Positions 34,599 through 45,143 of a stretch of 64,000 nt of DNA are shown piece after piece; the stretch's first letter is position 1; the number at the start of each line of letters is the position of its first letter. Below the pieces are notes generated by a model. The model saw only the letters and a program-made list of their open reading frames with translations. It did not search any database and was not told the DNA's origin. Made by a program: the position numbers and the translations under genes. Origin of the DNA: a bacterium (GTDB lineage Bacteria > Cyanobacteriota > Vampirovibrionia > Gastranaerophilales > Gastranaerophilaceae); contig JAFUEV010000072.1 in NCBI GenBank assembly GCA_017470245.1, positions 1 to 64,000 on the forward strand. Reading direction: 5' to 3'.

Positions 34599-35909
34599 AT
34601 GCCGAAAAAATACATATATTTTGTAGACGTAACAAACAGAGACGGAGTACAAACATCAAGACTCGGTTTAGCAAAACTACAAAAAACAATAATAAACTTA
34701 ATGCTTGATAACATAGGAATTACACAATCAGAATTTGGGTTCCCTACAACAAGGCATGAAATAAACTATCTAAATGGCAATCTAGAGCTTGTTGACAGAG
34801 GTGTTATTACTAAGACCAGATTATCGGGCTGGATGAGAGGCATAGAAGAAGATGTTCTTTTGTCTTTTCAAAATGTTCCCAGATTAAAATATATTAATTT
34901 ATCTGTTTCCACTTCAGATCAAATGATAAAAGGTAAATTTGGAGGGAAAAAGACCAAAGATGATATTATAAAATCAACTAATAAAGCATTAGACACAGCA
35001 AGAGCATGTGGTGCTCAATCTATCGGAGTAAATGCCGAAGATGCTTCAAGAAGTGATATTGAATATTTAATTGACTTTGCACTTGAAGCAAAAAAACACG
35101 GTGCGGAAAAATTCAGATATTGTGACACTTTAGGCTATGATGATCCAATTAGTGCTTATGAAAGAATTTCCAAAATTGCTCAAGCTACTAAAATGGATAT
35201 AGAATTACATTTTCATAACGATTTAGGCATGGCTGCAGGCAATTCAGTAATGGGTGCAAAAGCAGCAATAGATGCAGGTGTAAATGCATACATCAATACT
35301 GCTATAAACGGAATGGGCGAACGAGCTGGAAATGCTGACCTGATATCATGTTTACTTGCTGTTTTAAAATCCAGCGGCATGAAGGGGAAATATGAAATAG
35401 ATCCTAATATTGATTTATCAAAAACATGGAAACTTGCAAAATATACAGCTTATGCGTTTAATGTTCCAATTCCGATAAACCAACCTGCAACAGGTGCGAA
35501 TGCATTTGCTCATGAATCCGGTATTCATGCTGATGGAGCACTAAAAGACAGACTTAATTATGAATTATATGATTATGCTGAATTAGGCAGAGGAGAACCT
35601 GAAATAGTTGAAACAGGCCGAATGATTACAACAGGTGAATATGGCGGTATTAAAGGGTTCAGAAATGTTTATGAAAAAATGGAAATAGAATTTCAAGATG
35701 AAGATGAAGCAAGAAACATTCTTGAATTAGCCCGTTATGCTAATGTTCATACCCAAAAGCCTTTAACACAGAGTGAATTAAAATTTATATATTATTATCC
35801 TGATATCGCTGCAAAGATAATGACTGTAACACCATATTACATGCCAACTGGTAATTTAAAGAAACGTGTTGATAATAACTTCATTACTCAACCGCATTTA
35901 TTTGTATAA
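34599..35909 (+). CDS. Homocitrate/Re-citrate synthase-like DRE-TIM metallolyase
   Basis: 436 aa. TIM-barrel of the LeuA/NifV family condensing acetyl-CoA with a keto acid: metal-binding VDVTNRDGVQTS (~residues 7-18), ELHFHNDLGMAAGN (metal His pair), NGMGERAGNADL and HESGIHADGALKD. The short C-terminal part lacks a LeuA regulatory domain. In anaerobes without Si-citrate synthase, relatives act as Re-citrate synthase, which would fit the oxaloacetate-handling genes at 58.7-62 kb. Homocitrate synthase is an alternative. ATG 34599 chosen with AGAGG upstream. Confidence 0.85.
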   Translation: MPKKYIYFVDVTNRDGVQTSRLGLAKLQKTIINLMLDNIGITQSEFGFPTTRHEINYLNGNLELVDRGVITKTRLSGWMRGIEEDVLLSFQNVPRLKYINLSVSTSDQMIKGKFGGKKTKDDIIKSTNKALDTARACGAQSIGVNAEDASRSDIEYLIDFALEAKKHGAEKFRYCDTLGYDDPISAYERISKIAQATKMDIELHFHNDLGMAAGNSVMGAKAAIDAGVNAYINTAINGMGERAGNADLISCLLAVLKSSGMKGKYEIDPNIDLSKTWKLAKYTAYAFNVPIPINQPATGANAFAHESGIHADGALKDRLNYELYDYAELGRGEPEIVETGRMITTGEYGGIKGFRNVYEKMEIEFQDEDEARNILELARYANVHTQKPLTQSELKFIYYYPDIAAKIMTVTPYYMPTGNLKKRVDNNFITQPHLFV

Positions 35910-35918
35910 TATTTATTA

Positions 35919-37148
35919 TTATAATTTTAAATTTTCAATTATAGCCTTGATGTTTGGATTTTGTATTCTGTTTAGAGTCGTTTCAATATCCTGAGAATCA
36001 AGACTATTTAATTGTTTCAATGATGTTAATGCCTCACATAAAATAATTTCATCATTACTTTGAAGTAATGCTTTTATTTGGGGCACAAGCAAACTTATAT
36101 TAAATTCTGAAATCACATGCAATGCAGATAAAATTCTGTTTTTAGAATCAGATGACAATTCTGCAGCTATATACTCTTTTTGTTTATTCCAAAATTCTGA
36201 ATTTTGACTCTGTAATAACTTCCAAACCGCAGAAATTTCATACTTAGTATCTTTATCCTCATCAAAAACATATTCCTGATTTTCACAAAACATATTAAAT
36301 TTTGAATATGCATTTAATAATATTTCTGCTATTTTTCCTGAATATTCATTTTGTTTGTTATTTTCGTTAATCAAAATATTTATAACTTCATACAATTCGA
36401 ACTGAAAAATATCAGCTAAAGGCAATATTTCTCCTAATCCGGATAAAATATAATCAATAGTATTTAATGCCTCAGATTTATATTTTGAATTTAACAATGA
36501 AACAAGACTTTCCATGTAAGGAATTTGTCCTGCAATATTTTCAGGCATTTTAGAGGTATTCATTGCATTAAAAATATCTTGAAAAGGAAACTTTTGACCG
36601 TATGCACAAAAGAATTTTACTGACTTTAATTTCTCAAAATCATCATCGGATTCAAGGTTATTTAAAGCTATATCATAAGAAATATCATCCCTCATTTGTC
36701 CTAATGCCTCTGCAGCATTATAACTTAATGCCTCATCATCACTAAATGCATATTTACTCAAAGGCTCTAATGCGACAGTGTCAGGAATATAATAGAAATA
36801 CTTAGCAGCATAAGCCTTTTGAGCATTTGTACCTTTTTCAAGTAATTCAAATATGTCATCTGTTAAGTCTTGATTGGCATGTTTTGCCAGTATATTTGCA
36901 AATAATTCATCATAATATATGCAATAAATATCAAAAAACTTTATTATATTCTTAAAATTATCTTTTGAAACAGCTTTTTCTATCCTTTTACATATATTAT
37001 TTCTTATAAAATCAAAAAGATAATCAGACTTATCGACAAGCATTCTATATAACTCAACATCAGCGGTATTCACCAAATATAATGCCGCATCCATTGCTTT
37101 TGCTTCGTCTTTACCTGTTAATGCTTTTAAATACTCTTCTTTTTCCAT
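35919..37148 (-). CDS. HEAT-like repeat protein
   Basis: 409 aa, all-helical. Periodic A-x-x-L/A patterns: KAMDAALYLVNTADVELYRM, KAYAAKYFYYIPDTVALEPL, EALSYNAAEALGQM, EIILCEALTSLKQL. These resemble HEAT/armadillo units used for protein binding. No signal peptide or enzyme motif. Convergent with the upstream synthase gene. Confidence 0.78.
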   Translation of the reverse strand: MEKEEYLKALTGKDEAKAMDAALYLVNTADVELYRMLVDKSDYLFDFIRNNICKRIEKAVSKDNFKNIIKFFDIYCIYYDELFANILAKHANQDLTDDIFELLEKGTNAQKAYAAKYFYYIPDTVALEPLSKYAFSDDEALSYNAAEALGQMRDDISYDIALNNLESDDDFEKLKSVKFFCAYGQKFPFQDIFNAMNTSKMPENIAGQIPYMESLVSLLNSKYKSEALNTIDYILSGLGEILPLADIFQFELYEVINILINENNKQNEYSGKIAEILLNAYSKFNMFCENQEYVFDEDKDTKYEISAVWKLLQSQNSEFWNKQKEYIAAELSSDSKNRILSALHVISEFNISLLVPQIKALLQSNDEIILCEALTSLKQLNSLDSQDIETTLNRIQNPNIKAIIENLKL

Positions 37149-37184
37149 ACAACAATTATAAAGTTAAATTATTATATTGACAAG

Positions 37185-37213
37185 AAAAAACCCCGAATAA
37201 TTTCGGGGTTTTT
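37185..37213 (-). terminator. Terminator of the SLH-protein gene
   Basis: AACCCCGAA-TAAT-TTCGGGGTT with A/T-run flanks, 20 bases beyond the SLH stop. Confidence 0.85.
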
Positions 37214-37232
37214 CTTATCTTTTTATTTATGT

Positions 37233-38594
37233 TTATTTTTTATAAACATATTCTTCTCTTGTTGTAGTTGTTTTAGTTGTAACATAGTCGTTATCTAAAC
37301 TGCAATCAACTTTTAATTCAACAAAGATATCTTCATTAGCTCTAGCTTTGTAGTTTACACCAGGTGTTAACCAACCAGCTAATAAACCAACACCGGCACC
37401 GGTTGGGAAGCCTATAGCCATACCATCACCGGATCTTCCGTTGTGTTCACCTATCGGAAGACCAATTGCAGCGCCACCGATTGCAGCACCTGCTACTGTG
37501 TATTCTAATGGTTTTAACCATTTGTTTTCAGTTAAGACACCTTCGTCATTATTTAATACTCTAGCTATAAACGGATATTCATGACCGTTCGGGAATACCA
37601 TCTTGAAGAAGTGTAAGTATACTTCTGTATTTTTGTTAATCCATTTTTTATCTCTTAATTCTTCAATTGATGCATATAATTTTGTATTTGCAGGAATTAA
37701 TAATGTTCCTTCTTTTGTTACTACATCTTTTTTGAAGTAGAAAGGAATAACATCACCGATTTGGTGTTTTGTAGAGTTGAATGAATCAACAAATGATACT
37801 TTGAATACGTTCTTAGCTAAAATTATTTTTCTCAAGTTTGTAATGTTAACTCTGTCAACAACTGCTCTACCCCAGTCATCTAAGTGTTCAACAGATAATA
37901 AATATTCTTTAGGTTCTGATGGTTCTTCAACAGGAGCAGGTTCTTCAGCTTTATATTGATCTTCTACTAAATTTAAAGCTCTCATTAATCTAGCCAAAAG
38001 AACTGCAGCTTCTGCTCTGTTTAATTCTCTGTTTGGATTTAAATATTTTTGATCAGGGTAGTTAACATACAAGCCATATTTAATATCTTTTGCAACTTGA
38101 CGAATATCCCAATCAGGAATATCAAAAGAGTCTGCAAATTGACTTAATACTGCTGTATCAACATCAGTATCTTTTGTAATGTGGCTTAATATTGAATATG
38201 TTTCTGCCTTTGTAATAAATCTTTGTGGTTTAAATTCACCGTCAGTATAACCATATATTAAACCGAATTGGTCACCTCTTGCGATTGATTGATAACCAAA
38301 TGTTGAACGATTAACGTCATAATAATTTGGTTCTGTATTTATTGGAGCTTGTGCTAAACCTAATGCTCTCAATAACCATTCTGTCCAATCAACCCTCGGT
38401 ACTAATTCCAATGGTCTGAATGTACTGTCACCATAAGTTGGAACGATGTTCTTTGTAACAACATCTTCAATTTCTTCTGCTGCCCAGTAATCATCTGGAA
38501 CATCAGTATAGCTTTTTGCCAATGCAGAAGAAACACTTGTTAACAACAATGTTACGCTAAGGAAAATTGTTGCCAAATTCTTTTTCAAATTCAT
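37233..38594 (-). CDS. S-layer-homology (SLH) domain protein
   Basis: 453 aa from MNLKKNLATIFLSVT, with GAGGT upstream. Signal peptide ends SALA. Three SLH modules: SYTDVPDDYWAAEEIEDVV (~25-80), FGLIYGYTDGEFKPQ (~95-150) and GLYVNYPDQKYLNPNRELNR (~160-215). They bind secondary cell-wall polymer or peptidoglycan. Linker, then a domain with glycine-zipper stretches (AGAAIGGAAIGLPIG, TGAGVGLLAGW), suggesting membrane insertion. SLH proteins of this kind are typical in cyanobacterial-type envelopes. Confidence 0.9.
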   Translation of the reverse strand: MNLKKNLATIFLSVTLLLTSVSSALAKSYTDVPDDYWAAEEIEDVVTKNIVPTYGDSTFRPLELVPRVDWTEWLLRALGLAQAPINTEPNYYDVNRSTFGYQSIARGDQFGLIYGYTDGEFKPQRFITKAETYSILSHITKDTDVDTAVLSQFADSFDIPDWDIRQVAKDIKYGLYVNYPDQKYLNPNRELNRAEAAVLLARLMRALNLVEDQYKAEEPAPVEEPSEPKEYLLSVEHLDDWGRAVVDRVNITNLRKIILAKNVFKVSFVDSFNSTKHQIGDVIPFYFKKDVVTKEGTLLIPANTKLYASIEELRDKKWINKNTEVYLHFFKMVFPNGHEYPFIARVLNNDEGVLTENKWLKPLEYTVAGAAIGGAAIGLPIGEHNGRSGDGMAIGFPTGAGVGLLAGWLTPGVNYKARANEDIFVELKVDCSLDNDYVTTKTTTTREEYVYKK

Positions 38595-38639
38595 GTTTAC
38601 CTCACTTAAACTATATGTTTTGATATACGTATTCCACAA

Positions 38640-38878
38640 TATAAAAAAATTATATGTTAAAATACTTTTTTAGGCAACAAAACTACAACCAATAATGTAG
38701 AAAAATTAAATGTTTATATACCATATAAATATTAGATTATATATTTTAATGTATTTACTGTATGGATATTCAAACCATAAAAATTTAGAATAATTTTATT
38801 AACTTTTTTAAACATTCACGTTTAATTTTTTTATATATCGTGGAACTAAAAAATTATTATTTAAAAGAGGATATAAGT
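38640..38878. promoter_or_regulatory. Divergent promoter region, SLH and TPR genes
   Basis: About 240 AT-rich bases between divergent genes. No gene, hairpin or clear promoter pair could be read. Confidence 0.3.
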
Positions 38879-40681
38879 ATGAAAAAGAAATTATTGATTT
38901 TTACTTTGGTTTGCTTATTCGCTGTTCCTGCTTTTGCAGAACAACAAAATGATACTGACAAAAATAAAAATATTTTTTATCAATATGTAGTAAAAAACAA
39001 GACCCCTGAAGTAACAGCAGACTACATAAACAGTGTTTATGAACTTGCAAAAACACAATATGAAGAATTCAATACTAAAGATGCAATAAAAACGGCGGAA
39101 TATTTAGTTCCATTAAGTGAAAAATTTTATGGAAAAGATGCTGTCGAAACTTTAAAAGCAAGAATAATAAGAGGGAAAATAGAATCTGCAATTATTATGG
39201 CTAAAGAATCAAAAGAAGATTTTAATTATGTATTAAATGCAGCAAAAAAGAATAATAATGCAGAGCTTACACAAGATGCTTTATCAGGACTTGCTAATTT
39301 ATACATGACGCTAGAACAATCTGCAGCTTCTTTAAATTATAAAAAACAAATAAAATATGATAATCTTTCCGATAAATATTATCAATTTGCTCAAGATTAT
39401 GCAGGTTTACAAGATAATAAAAAGGCATTGGAGTACTACAACAAGTTCTACAATGAAATAAAAGGAAAAGATGATTATAATGAATATTTATATCATAAAG
39501 CACTGGCTACATTATATTTAAACCAAGGTCATTTAAATCAGGTTGCAAAAGAGATTGCTCAAGCTCAGACTATTGCGAGTACTTTTGATGATCAAACATT
39601 AAAATGGACTCAACTCGAAATAAATTATTTAAAATTCGAATATTTTAAAGATACAAATAACTTAGAATTAGCTAAACAGAAATTGGATGAAACAAGAAAA
39701 ATATTTGCAGGCGAAACAAGAGATGACCTTAATATATTTTATTTAGATTACTATGTAAATAAAAAAGACAAAGCAAATTATACAAAATATTTGAATAAAA
39801 TTAAAAAGTCTTATGAGTCTTATCCTGATAATTCTGTCGGGAAATTATTCTATCAAGAATACGAAATTAATTTGGCTCAAAGAACAGGAGACTTTCAAAC
39901 TGCAGATAAAATTTCACAGAATATATTAAAGCAATTAGAACCATACAAGGAAGACATTCCTGTTTTATATGCTAAATATTTAAAGAGAGCTTTTGAAAAC
40001 AAAATCGCATTAAAGGATACAATTGCCGCAAAAGCATATTTAGATACAGCTTTAGAATATTATCAGAAGTCAATTCCTATTAATTCTTATGAATATGCTT
40101 GGTTAAACATTGCATACGGTGATTTCTATTATTCAACAAAAGATTTTAATAAAGCTGCAATACATTACAATAAGGCTTTAACATACGCACTCAATGCTCA
40201 AAGAGATAATGATGCTGCAGTTTTATACAGAAAACTCGCCTATACAAGTTATAAAAAAGGTGATAATACAAATGCTAAAATATATATAGATAAAGCTATT
40301 AATAAAAATATTTTATGTTATGGCGAAAGTTCTTCAAAAACCTATGATTCTAAAATGGATAAATACAGATTGTACAAAGACATGGGACTTGAGAATGAAG
40401 CTAAAACACTAATTAATGAAATTAATAATATAGTAGAATACGTAGGAATTACCGGTGATAAAAAAGTAACGGGCAGAGATGCCAATATAGAAAATGCCAA
40501 AACAGCTTTAAATGAGAAACATTACGAAAAAGCATTGGAATATACCGATGAAGTATTAAAGAATTCTGATGATAAGGCAGAAAAACGTGAAGCATACGGG
40601 CTATATTATAATATATATAACGAAACAGGCAATAAATTTAAGGCATTTAAATATAAAAAATTGGGACATATAAAAAAATAG
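38879..40681 (+). CDS. Exported TPR protein
   Basis: 600 aa. Start MKKKLLIFTLVCLFAVPAFA (signal peptide) with AAGAGG upstream; the frame opens 13 codons earlier. Helix-turn-helix TPR units fill the rest, for example KDFNKAAIHYNKALTYALNA and DNTNAKIYIDKAINKNIL. Predicted periplasmic or surface-exposed scaffold. No catalytic residues. Confidence 0.85.
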   Translation: MKKKLLIFTLVCLFAVPAFAEQQNDTDKNKNIFYQYVVKNKTPEVTADYINSVYELAKTQYEEFNTKDAIKTAEYLVPLSEKFYGKDAVETLKARIIRGKIESAIIMAKESKEDFNYVLNAAKKNNNAELTQDALSGLANLYMTLEQSAASLNYKKQIKYDNLSDKYYQFAQDYAGLQDNKKALEYYNKFYNEIKGKDDYNEYLYHKALATLYLNQGHLNQVAKEIAQAQTIASTFDDQTLKWTQLEINYLKFEYFKDTNNLELAKQKLDETRKIFAGETRDDLNIFYLDYYVNKKDKANYTKYLNKIKKSYESYPDNSVGKLFYQEYEINLAQRTGDFQTADKISQNILKQLEPYKEDIPVLYAKYLKRAFENKIALKDTIAAKAYLDTALEYYQKSIPINSYEYAWLNIAYGDFYYSTKDFNKAAIHYNKALTYALNAQRDNDAAVLYRKLAYTSYKKGDNTNAKIYIDKAINKNILCYGESSSKTYDSKMDKYRLYKDMGLENEAKTLINEINNIVEYVGITGDKKVTGRDANIENAKTALNEKHYEKALEYTDEVLKNSDDKAEKREAYGLYYNIYNETGNKFKAFKYKKLGHIKK

Positions 40682-40690
40682 AAAACATAA

Positions 40691-40726
40691 AAATAACCCC
40701 GAACAATAAACTGTTCGGGGTTATTT
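40691..40726. terminator. Bidirectional terminator between TPR gene and ileS
   Basis: AATAACCCCGAACA / TGTTCGGGGTTATT around a six-base loop, with A and T runs on both sides, serving the convergent genes. Confidence 0.9.
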
Positions 40727-40736
40727 TTTCCTATTA

Positions 40737-43580
40737 TTAATCTTTTCCGGTTACTGCGTTGTAACAATCATCACAGATTGTTTCATATCCAGATTGATTT
40801 CCAAGCGGTCTGTATTTCCAACAACGTTCGCATTTTTCCCCTTGAGCTTTTGTTACATATACATTATAACCGTCTTCAGAATATTCATTCATTATATCTT
40901 CTGGTTTTTCAGATACAACGAAAGCTTGAGAGGTAATAAATATATTGCATAGCTCTTTCTCATATTTCTTGAGAACTGCAGAATTTTCGGTAATTATATA
41001 GACTGCCGTTTCTAAAGAACTTCCTATTTTCTTTTCTGCTCTCATTGGTTCAATAGCTTTTGTTACTATTTCTCTTACCTTTAATATTTGACCAAATTCT
41101 TGTTCTAATTCAGGATTATTCCATTTTTCAACAACTGTCGGCCAATCAGAAAGCAATACACTTTGTAACCCCCCACGCTGACATTCAGGCATATTTTGCC
41201 AAATATCTTCCGCTTGATGAGGCATTACAGGAACAAGTATTCTTGTTAATGCTTGTGCCATTTCATATAATACAGTCTGACAAGCACGCCTTGATAAAGA
41301 TTTCTTTCCGCTTGTATATAATCTGTCTTTTACAATATCCAAATAGAATGAACTTAAATCAACTGCCGCAAAATTTTGAAGATATTGGAAATAACGATAA
41401 AATTCATAAGTTTCAAATGCATCTGTTACATTTTCTATTAAAATATTTAATTTATGAAGTGCGAACTTATCTATTTCTTTTAATTCCTCATATTTTACAT
41501 AGTCTGTTTCAGGGTCAAAGTCGAATAAGTTACCTAGCAAAAATCTTGAAGTATTTCTTGTTTTCTTAAATATTTCAACCAGCTGGCCTACAATATTATT
41601 ACCAATTTTAATATCATTTTTGTAATCAACGGAAGCTGCCCAAAGTCTTAAAATATCCGCACCGTAGTTTTTAATTATATCATCAGGACGAATATAATTT
41701 CCTAAAGACTTAGACATTTTTCTGCCATCTTCACCGAATACAAAACCATGAGTTAATACCTGTTTATACGGAGCATGTCCTGTTGTCGCAACGGCTGTAA
41801 GTAATGAAGATTGGAACCAACCTCTATGTTGGTCTGAACCTTCAAGATACATATCAACAGGCGTATGACCTAATTCTTCAGAACGTTTTTCAACAACTGC
41901 TCGCCAAGAAACACCTGAATCAAACCAAACGTCCATAATATCTTTTTCTTTTGAAAAATGTCTTTTTCCGCATTTAGGGCATACAAATCCAGCAGGTAAT
42001 AATTCTTCAGCCGTATGATTTACCCAAGCATCAGAGCTTTCTTTCTCGTATATTTTGGCAACATTTTCAATTGTTTCATCCGTACAAATAACTTCACCGC
42101 AATCTTCACAATAGAATATCGGAATAGGTACCCCCCAAGCTCTTTGTCTTGAAATACACCAATCTGTACGGCTTTCTACCATATTTCCTATTCTGCTTTC
42201 TCCGCTTGCAGGAATAAATTTTGTATTTTTGATTGCTTCCATAGCTTTATCACGGAATTTATCAACTTTTACGAACCATTGAGGTGTTGCTCTATAAATA
42301 ACAGGGTGCTTACATCTCCAACAATGAGGATAACTGTGAGATATATCTTGTTTCTTTAATAAAGCGGAATTTGCTTCGAGTTTTTGAATAACAATTTCAT
42401 TTCCTTTGTAATAAGGAACTCCTATCAAATCAGCATCATCGAAATTAAATTCCGGAACATTTTGCCATTCACCTTTAGAATCTAACGGTGAGAATGTAGG
42501 AATATTATATTTTTGGCAAACTTCCCAGTCTTCAAGACCATGTCCCGGAGCAGTATGAACACATCCTGTACCTGCATCAAGCGTTACGTGGTCACCTAAG
42601 ATTATTTGACTTTCTCTGTTATATAAAGGATGGAAGGCTTTCATATTTTCAAGTTCCGCACCTTTTAGATTGCCTATAACCCTAATATCTGCTTCTTCCC
42701 ATTTAACATCCTTTAAGAAATTATTCAATAATTCGGTTGCAACAATATAATTTTCATTTTTATATTCAAATACGGAATATTCAAGCCTTGCATTTAAACA
42801 TACAGCAAGGTTTGAAGGAATTGTCCAAGGAGTTGTTGTCCATATTACAACATATAAATTTTTGGTATTTTCAGAACTAATTAACGAATAAACTTTATTT
42901 CTGTCTGTTTCATTGAATTTAAAGCGAACATATATACTTGTTGAAGTATGATCAGCATATTCAACTTCTGCTTCTGCAAGTGCTGTTTCACAAGAAGCAC
43001 ACCAATAAACAGGTTTTAAACCTTTTTCAATGTATCCTTTTTTATACATTTCTCCAAATACTCTGATTTGTTCAGCTTCGTATTCAGGAGCAATTGTTAA
43101 ATAAGGATGTTCCCAGTCACCTAAAACACCGAGTCTTTTAAAAGCAGCTTCTTGACCTGCCAAACTCTTTTTTGCATATTCACGGCATAACTGTCTTAAT
43201 TCACCTTCAGTTACGGAGTGTCTGCCACCTTTTAAATTTTTTACAACGGCATTTTCAATCGGCAATCCGTGAGCATCATACCCGGGAACATAAGGAGTAT
43301 AATAGCCTCTTTGTGATTTATACTTATTTAATATATCTTTTAAAATTTTATTTAATGCAGTACCAACGTGAATTTTGTCGGAACTCAAGTACGGAGGGCC
43401 ATCATGCAATACAAAAGATTTTGATTTGTTTCTTTGTGCAAGCATCTTTTCATAAATTTTATTTTCTTCCCAAAACTTTTGCGTCATAGGTTCTTTTTGA
43501 GTAGCATTTGCTCTCATTTCCAAAGTCGTTTTTGGTAAGTTTATACTGTCTTTATAGTCCTTTTTCGTCGTTTCCGTCAT
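40737..43580 (-). CDS. ileS: Isoleucine-tRNA ligase
   Basis: 947 aa from ATG 43580 (AGGTGG 5 bases upstream); an in-frame GTG sits three codons earlier. Class I synthetase: HDGPPYLSSDKIHVGTALNK (~60-80), editing domain with TTPWTIPSNLA, KMSKS loop in GRKMSKSLGN (~605), and C-terminal zinc knuckle CERCWKYRP...CDDC. The HIGH motif reads HVGT, losing the final His that IleRS normally has. All other landmarks are intact, so it is probably functional. Confidence 0.97.
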   Translation of the reverse strand: MTETTKKDYKDSINLPKTTLEMRANATQKEPMTQKFWEENKIYEKMLAQRNKSKSFVLHDGPPYLSSDKIHVGTALNKILKDILNKYKSQRGYYTPYVPGYDAHGLPIENAVVKNLKGGRHSVTEGELRQLCREYAKKSLAGQEAAFKRLGVLGDWEHPYLTIAPEYEAEQIRVFGEMYKKGYIEKGLKPVYWCASCETALAEAEVEYADHTSTSIYVRFKFNETDRNKVYSLISSENTKNLYVVIWTTTPWTIPSNLAVCLNARLEYSVFEYKNENYIVATELLNNFLKDVKWEEADIRVIGNLKGAELENMKAFHPLYNRESQIILGDHVTLDAGTGCVHTAPGHGLEDWEVCQKYNIPTFSPLDSKGEWQNVPEFNFDDADLIGVPYYKGNEIVIQKLEANSALLKKQDISHSYPHCWRCKHPVIYRATPQWFVKVDKFRDKAMEAIKNTKFIPASGESRIGNMVESRTDWCISRQRAWGVPIPIFYCEDCGEVICTDETIENVAKIYEKESSDAWVNHTAEELLPAGFVCPKCGKRHFSKEKDIMDVWFDSGVSWRAVVEKRSEELGHTPVDMYLEGSDQHRGWFQSSLLTAVATTGHAPYKQVLTHGFVFGEDGRKMSKSLGNYIRPDDIIKNYGADILRLWAASVDYKNDIKIGNNIVGQLVEIFKKTRNTSRFLLGNLFDFDPETDYVKYEELKEIDKFALHKLNILIENVTDAFETYEFYRYFQYLQNFAAVDLSSFYLDIVKDRLYTSGKKSLSRRACQTVLYEMAQALTRILVPVMPHQAEDIWQNMPECQRGGLQSVLLSDWPTVVEKWNNPELEQEFGQILKVREIVTKAIEPMRAEKKIGSSLETAVYIITENSAVLKKYEKELCNIFITSQAFVVSEKPEDIMNEYSEDGYNVYVTKAQGEKCERCWKYRPLGNQSGYETICDDCYNAVTGKD

Positions 43581-43667
43581 ATTATCCACCTGTTATATAT
43601 TACCTTGTATTATTTTAGTATAAACAAAAATAATAGTAAAAATAAAACAGATTAATAAAATAACGTT

Positions 43668-45119
43668 TTATCTGTCCAGAATAAATTCTTTATAAAAAGC
43701 AATCATTCTGCCCCAATTTTGTATTGTTATAAACTCATTATCCGAATGCATTAATGCGGCTTCTTCCGGAGTTAATACACATGGTAAAAATCTATAGGTA
43801 TTATCTGAAATTTCCGCATATTCCCTTGCATCAGTTCCGCCTAGAGTTAAATATGGGGCTACTGTTATATTGGGGTACAATTTTTGAATATTTTTTATAA
43901 GTTGTTTATATTCATCTGATTTTATATTTGATGATTTACAAGGCTCCATATAGCTCAAATATTCGACATCAACCTGTTCATCAGGCAAAGTCTTTTTTAT
44001 AATATTTGAGATATGTGTTTTTATATCTTCTGTTGTTTGTCCCGGTAAGATTCTTGTATCTATCAATATTGATGCATCTTTTGATACAGCATTCCGAATA
44101 ACTGATGCTTCTATAACCGTAATTGCAGTTGTTGAATGTATTCTTGCATTGTCTTCCTGTGTTTTTGATAATTGATTATACAAAAAAGGACTTAAAATAG
44201 TTTTATTTGATAATAAGAACTGTGTTAAAAATCCGTAACTTGCATACGTTTGATTATAATATTCACTAATCTCTTTTGACATAAACGGTTTAATTTTATT
44301 TTTATTAAACGCAAGTATAAGTTTTGCAAGTTTATCCGTTGCAAGATTATTAGCAGGACTTGAAGCATGACTGCCCTGTCCGTAAACTGTAACTTTAGTT
44401 AAAAGTCTGCCTTTTTCGGCAATCCCGACAAATGCGTATATTTTCCCGTTTTTATTAACGATTCTTCCGCCTTCATCCAATGCTGTATTAAAACTTATAT
44501 TATTGTTTTTAAAATATTCAATAGTTTTAGGTGCCCCTTCAATAGAGCCTGTTTCTTCCGCTTGGGAAAAAGCAATATATAAATCAGCCTGAGGTTGAAA
44601 ATCTTTTTTCAAAAGTTCATTTGTTGCTTCTAAAATAGCAAAAACAGAACCTTTATCATCTATTGTTCCTCTTGAAACTACTTTTTCATCATTAAAAAAT
44701 CCGGAAAACGGAGGATATTCCCATTTCGTTTCATCTTTTACACCTACCACATCATAATGAGCAGACAATAAATTGGGTTTTAATTCAGGATTTACCCCCT
44801 TATATTTAATTACAATATTATAATTATTAACATAATTTACTTCACATTTTTCAAAAATTAAAGGATATGTTCTTTGGATGTATCTTATAAATTCTTCAAA
44901 CTTACTAAAATCGGTTGCACTATAATCCGGATTACTGATTGTTTGTATTTTTAATCCATTGCTAAAATGTTCCAACGCCTCATTTGAAGGAAGTTCTATA
45001 TTATCGGGAAGCGTAAAATTATATTTCCCCATTGAATTAATATCCTTGACTGTTTTAAAAAACATCAAAGCAACAACAATGACAACACAAATTATAATCA
45101 TACAAACAAGTTTATTCAT
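43668..45119 (-). CDS. M20-family metallopeptidase (PM20D1/CPS1-like)
   Basis: 483 aa. N-terminal membrane anchor (residues 3-23), then an M20 fold: LLSAHYDVVGV (metal His/Asp), SRGTIDDKGSV, AFSQAEETGSIEGA (Glu pair) and a C-terminal LGGTDAREYA. Members hydrolyse dipeptides or N-acyl amino acids. Anchoring places the enzyme outside the inner membrane. Substrate unknown. Confidence 0.9.
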   Translation of the reverse strand: MNKLVCMIIICVVIVVALMFFKTVKDINSMGKYNFTLPDNIELPSNEALEHFSNGLKIQTISNPDYSATDFSKFEEFIRYIQRTYPLIFEKCEVNYVNNYNIVIKYKGVNPELKPNLLSAHYDVVGVKDETKWEYPPFSGFFNDEKVVSRGTIDDKGSVFAILEATNELLKKDFQPQADLYIAFSQAEETGSIEGAPKTIEYFKNNNISFNTALDEGGRIVNKNGKIYAFVGIAEKGRLLTKVTVYGQGSHASSPANNLATDKLAKLILAFNKNKIKPFMSKEISEYYNQTYASYGFLTQFLLSNKTILSPFLYNQLSKTQEDNARIHSTTAITVIEASVIRNAVSKDASILIDTRILPGQTTEDIKTHISNIIKKTLPDEQVDVEYLSYMEPCKSSNIKSDEYKQLIKNIQKLYPNITVAPYLTLGGTDAREYAEISDNTYRFLPCVLTPEEAALMHSDNEFITIQNWGRMIAFYKEFILDR

Positions 45120-45143
45120 AAAGCAATTATAGCATTATTTATA

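Noticed and set aside
41060..41569. 169-residue plus-strand frame
   Set aside because: Entirely antisense to ileS, without a ribosome site or protein-like composition.
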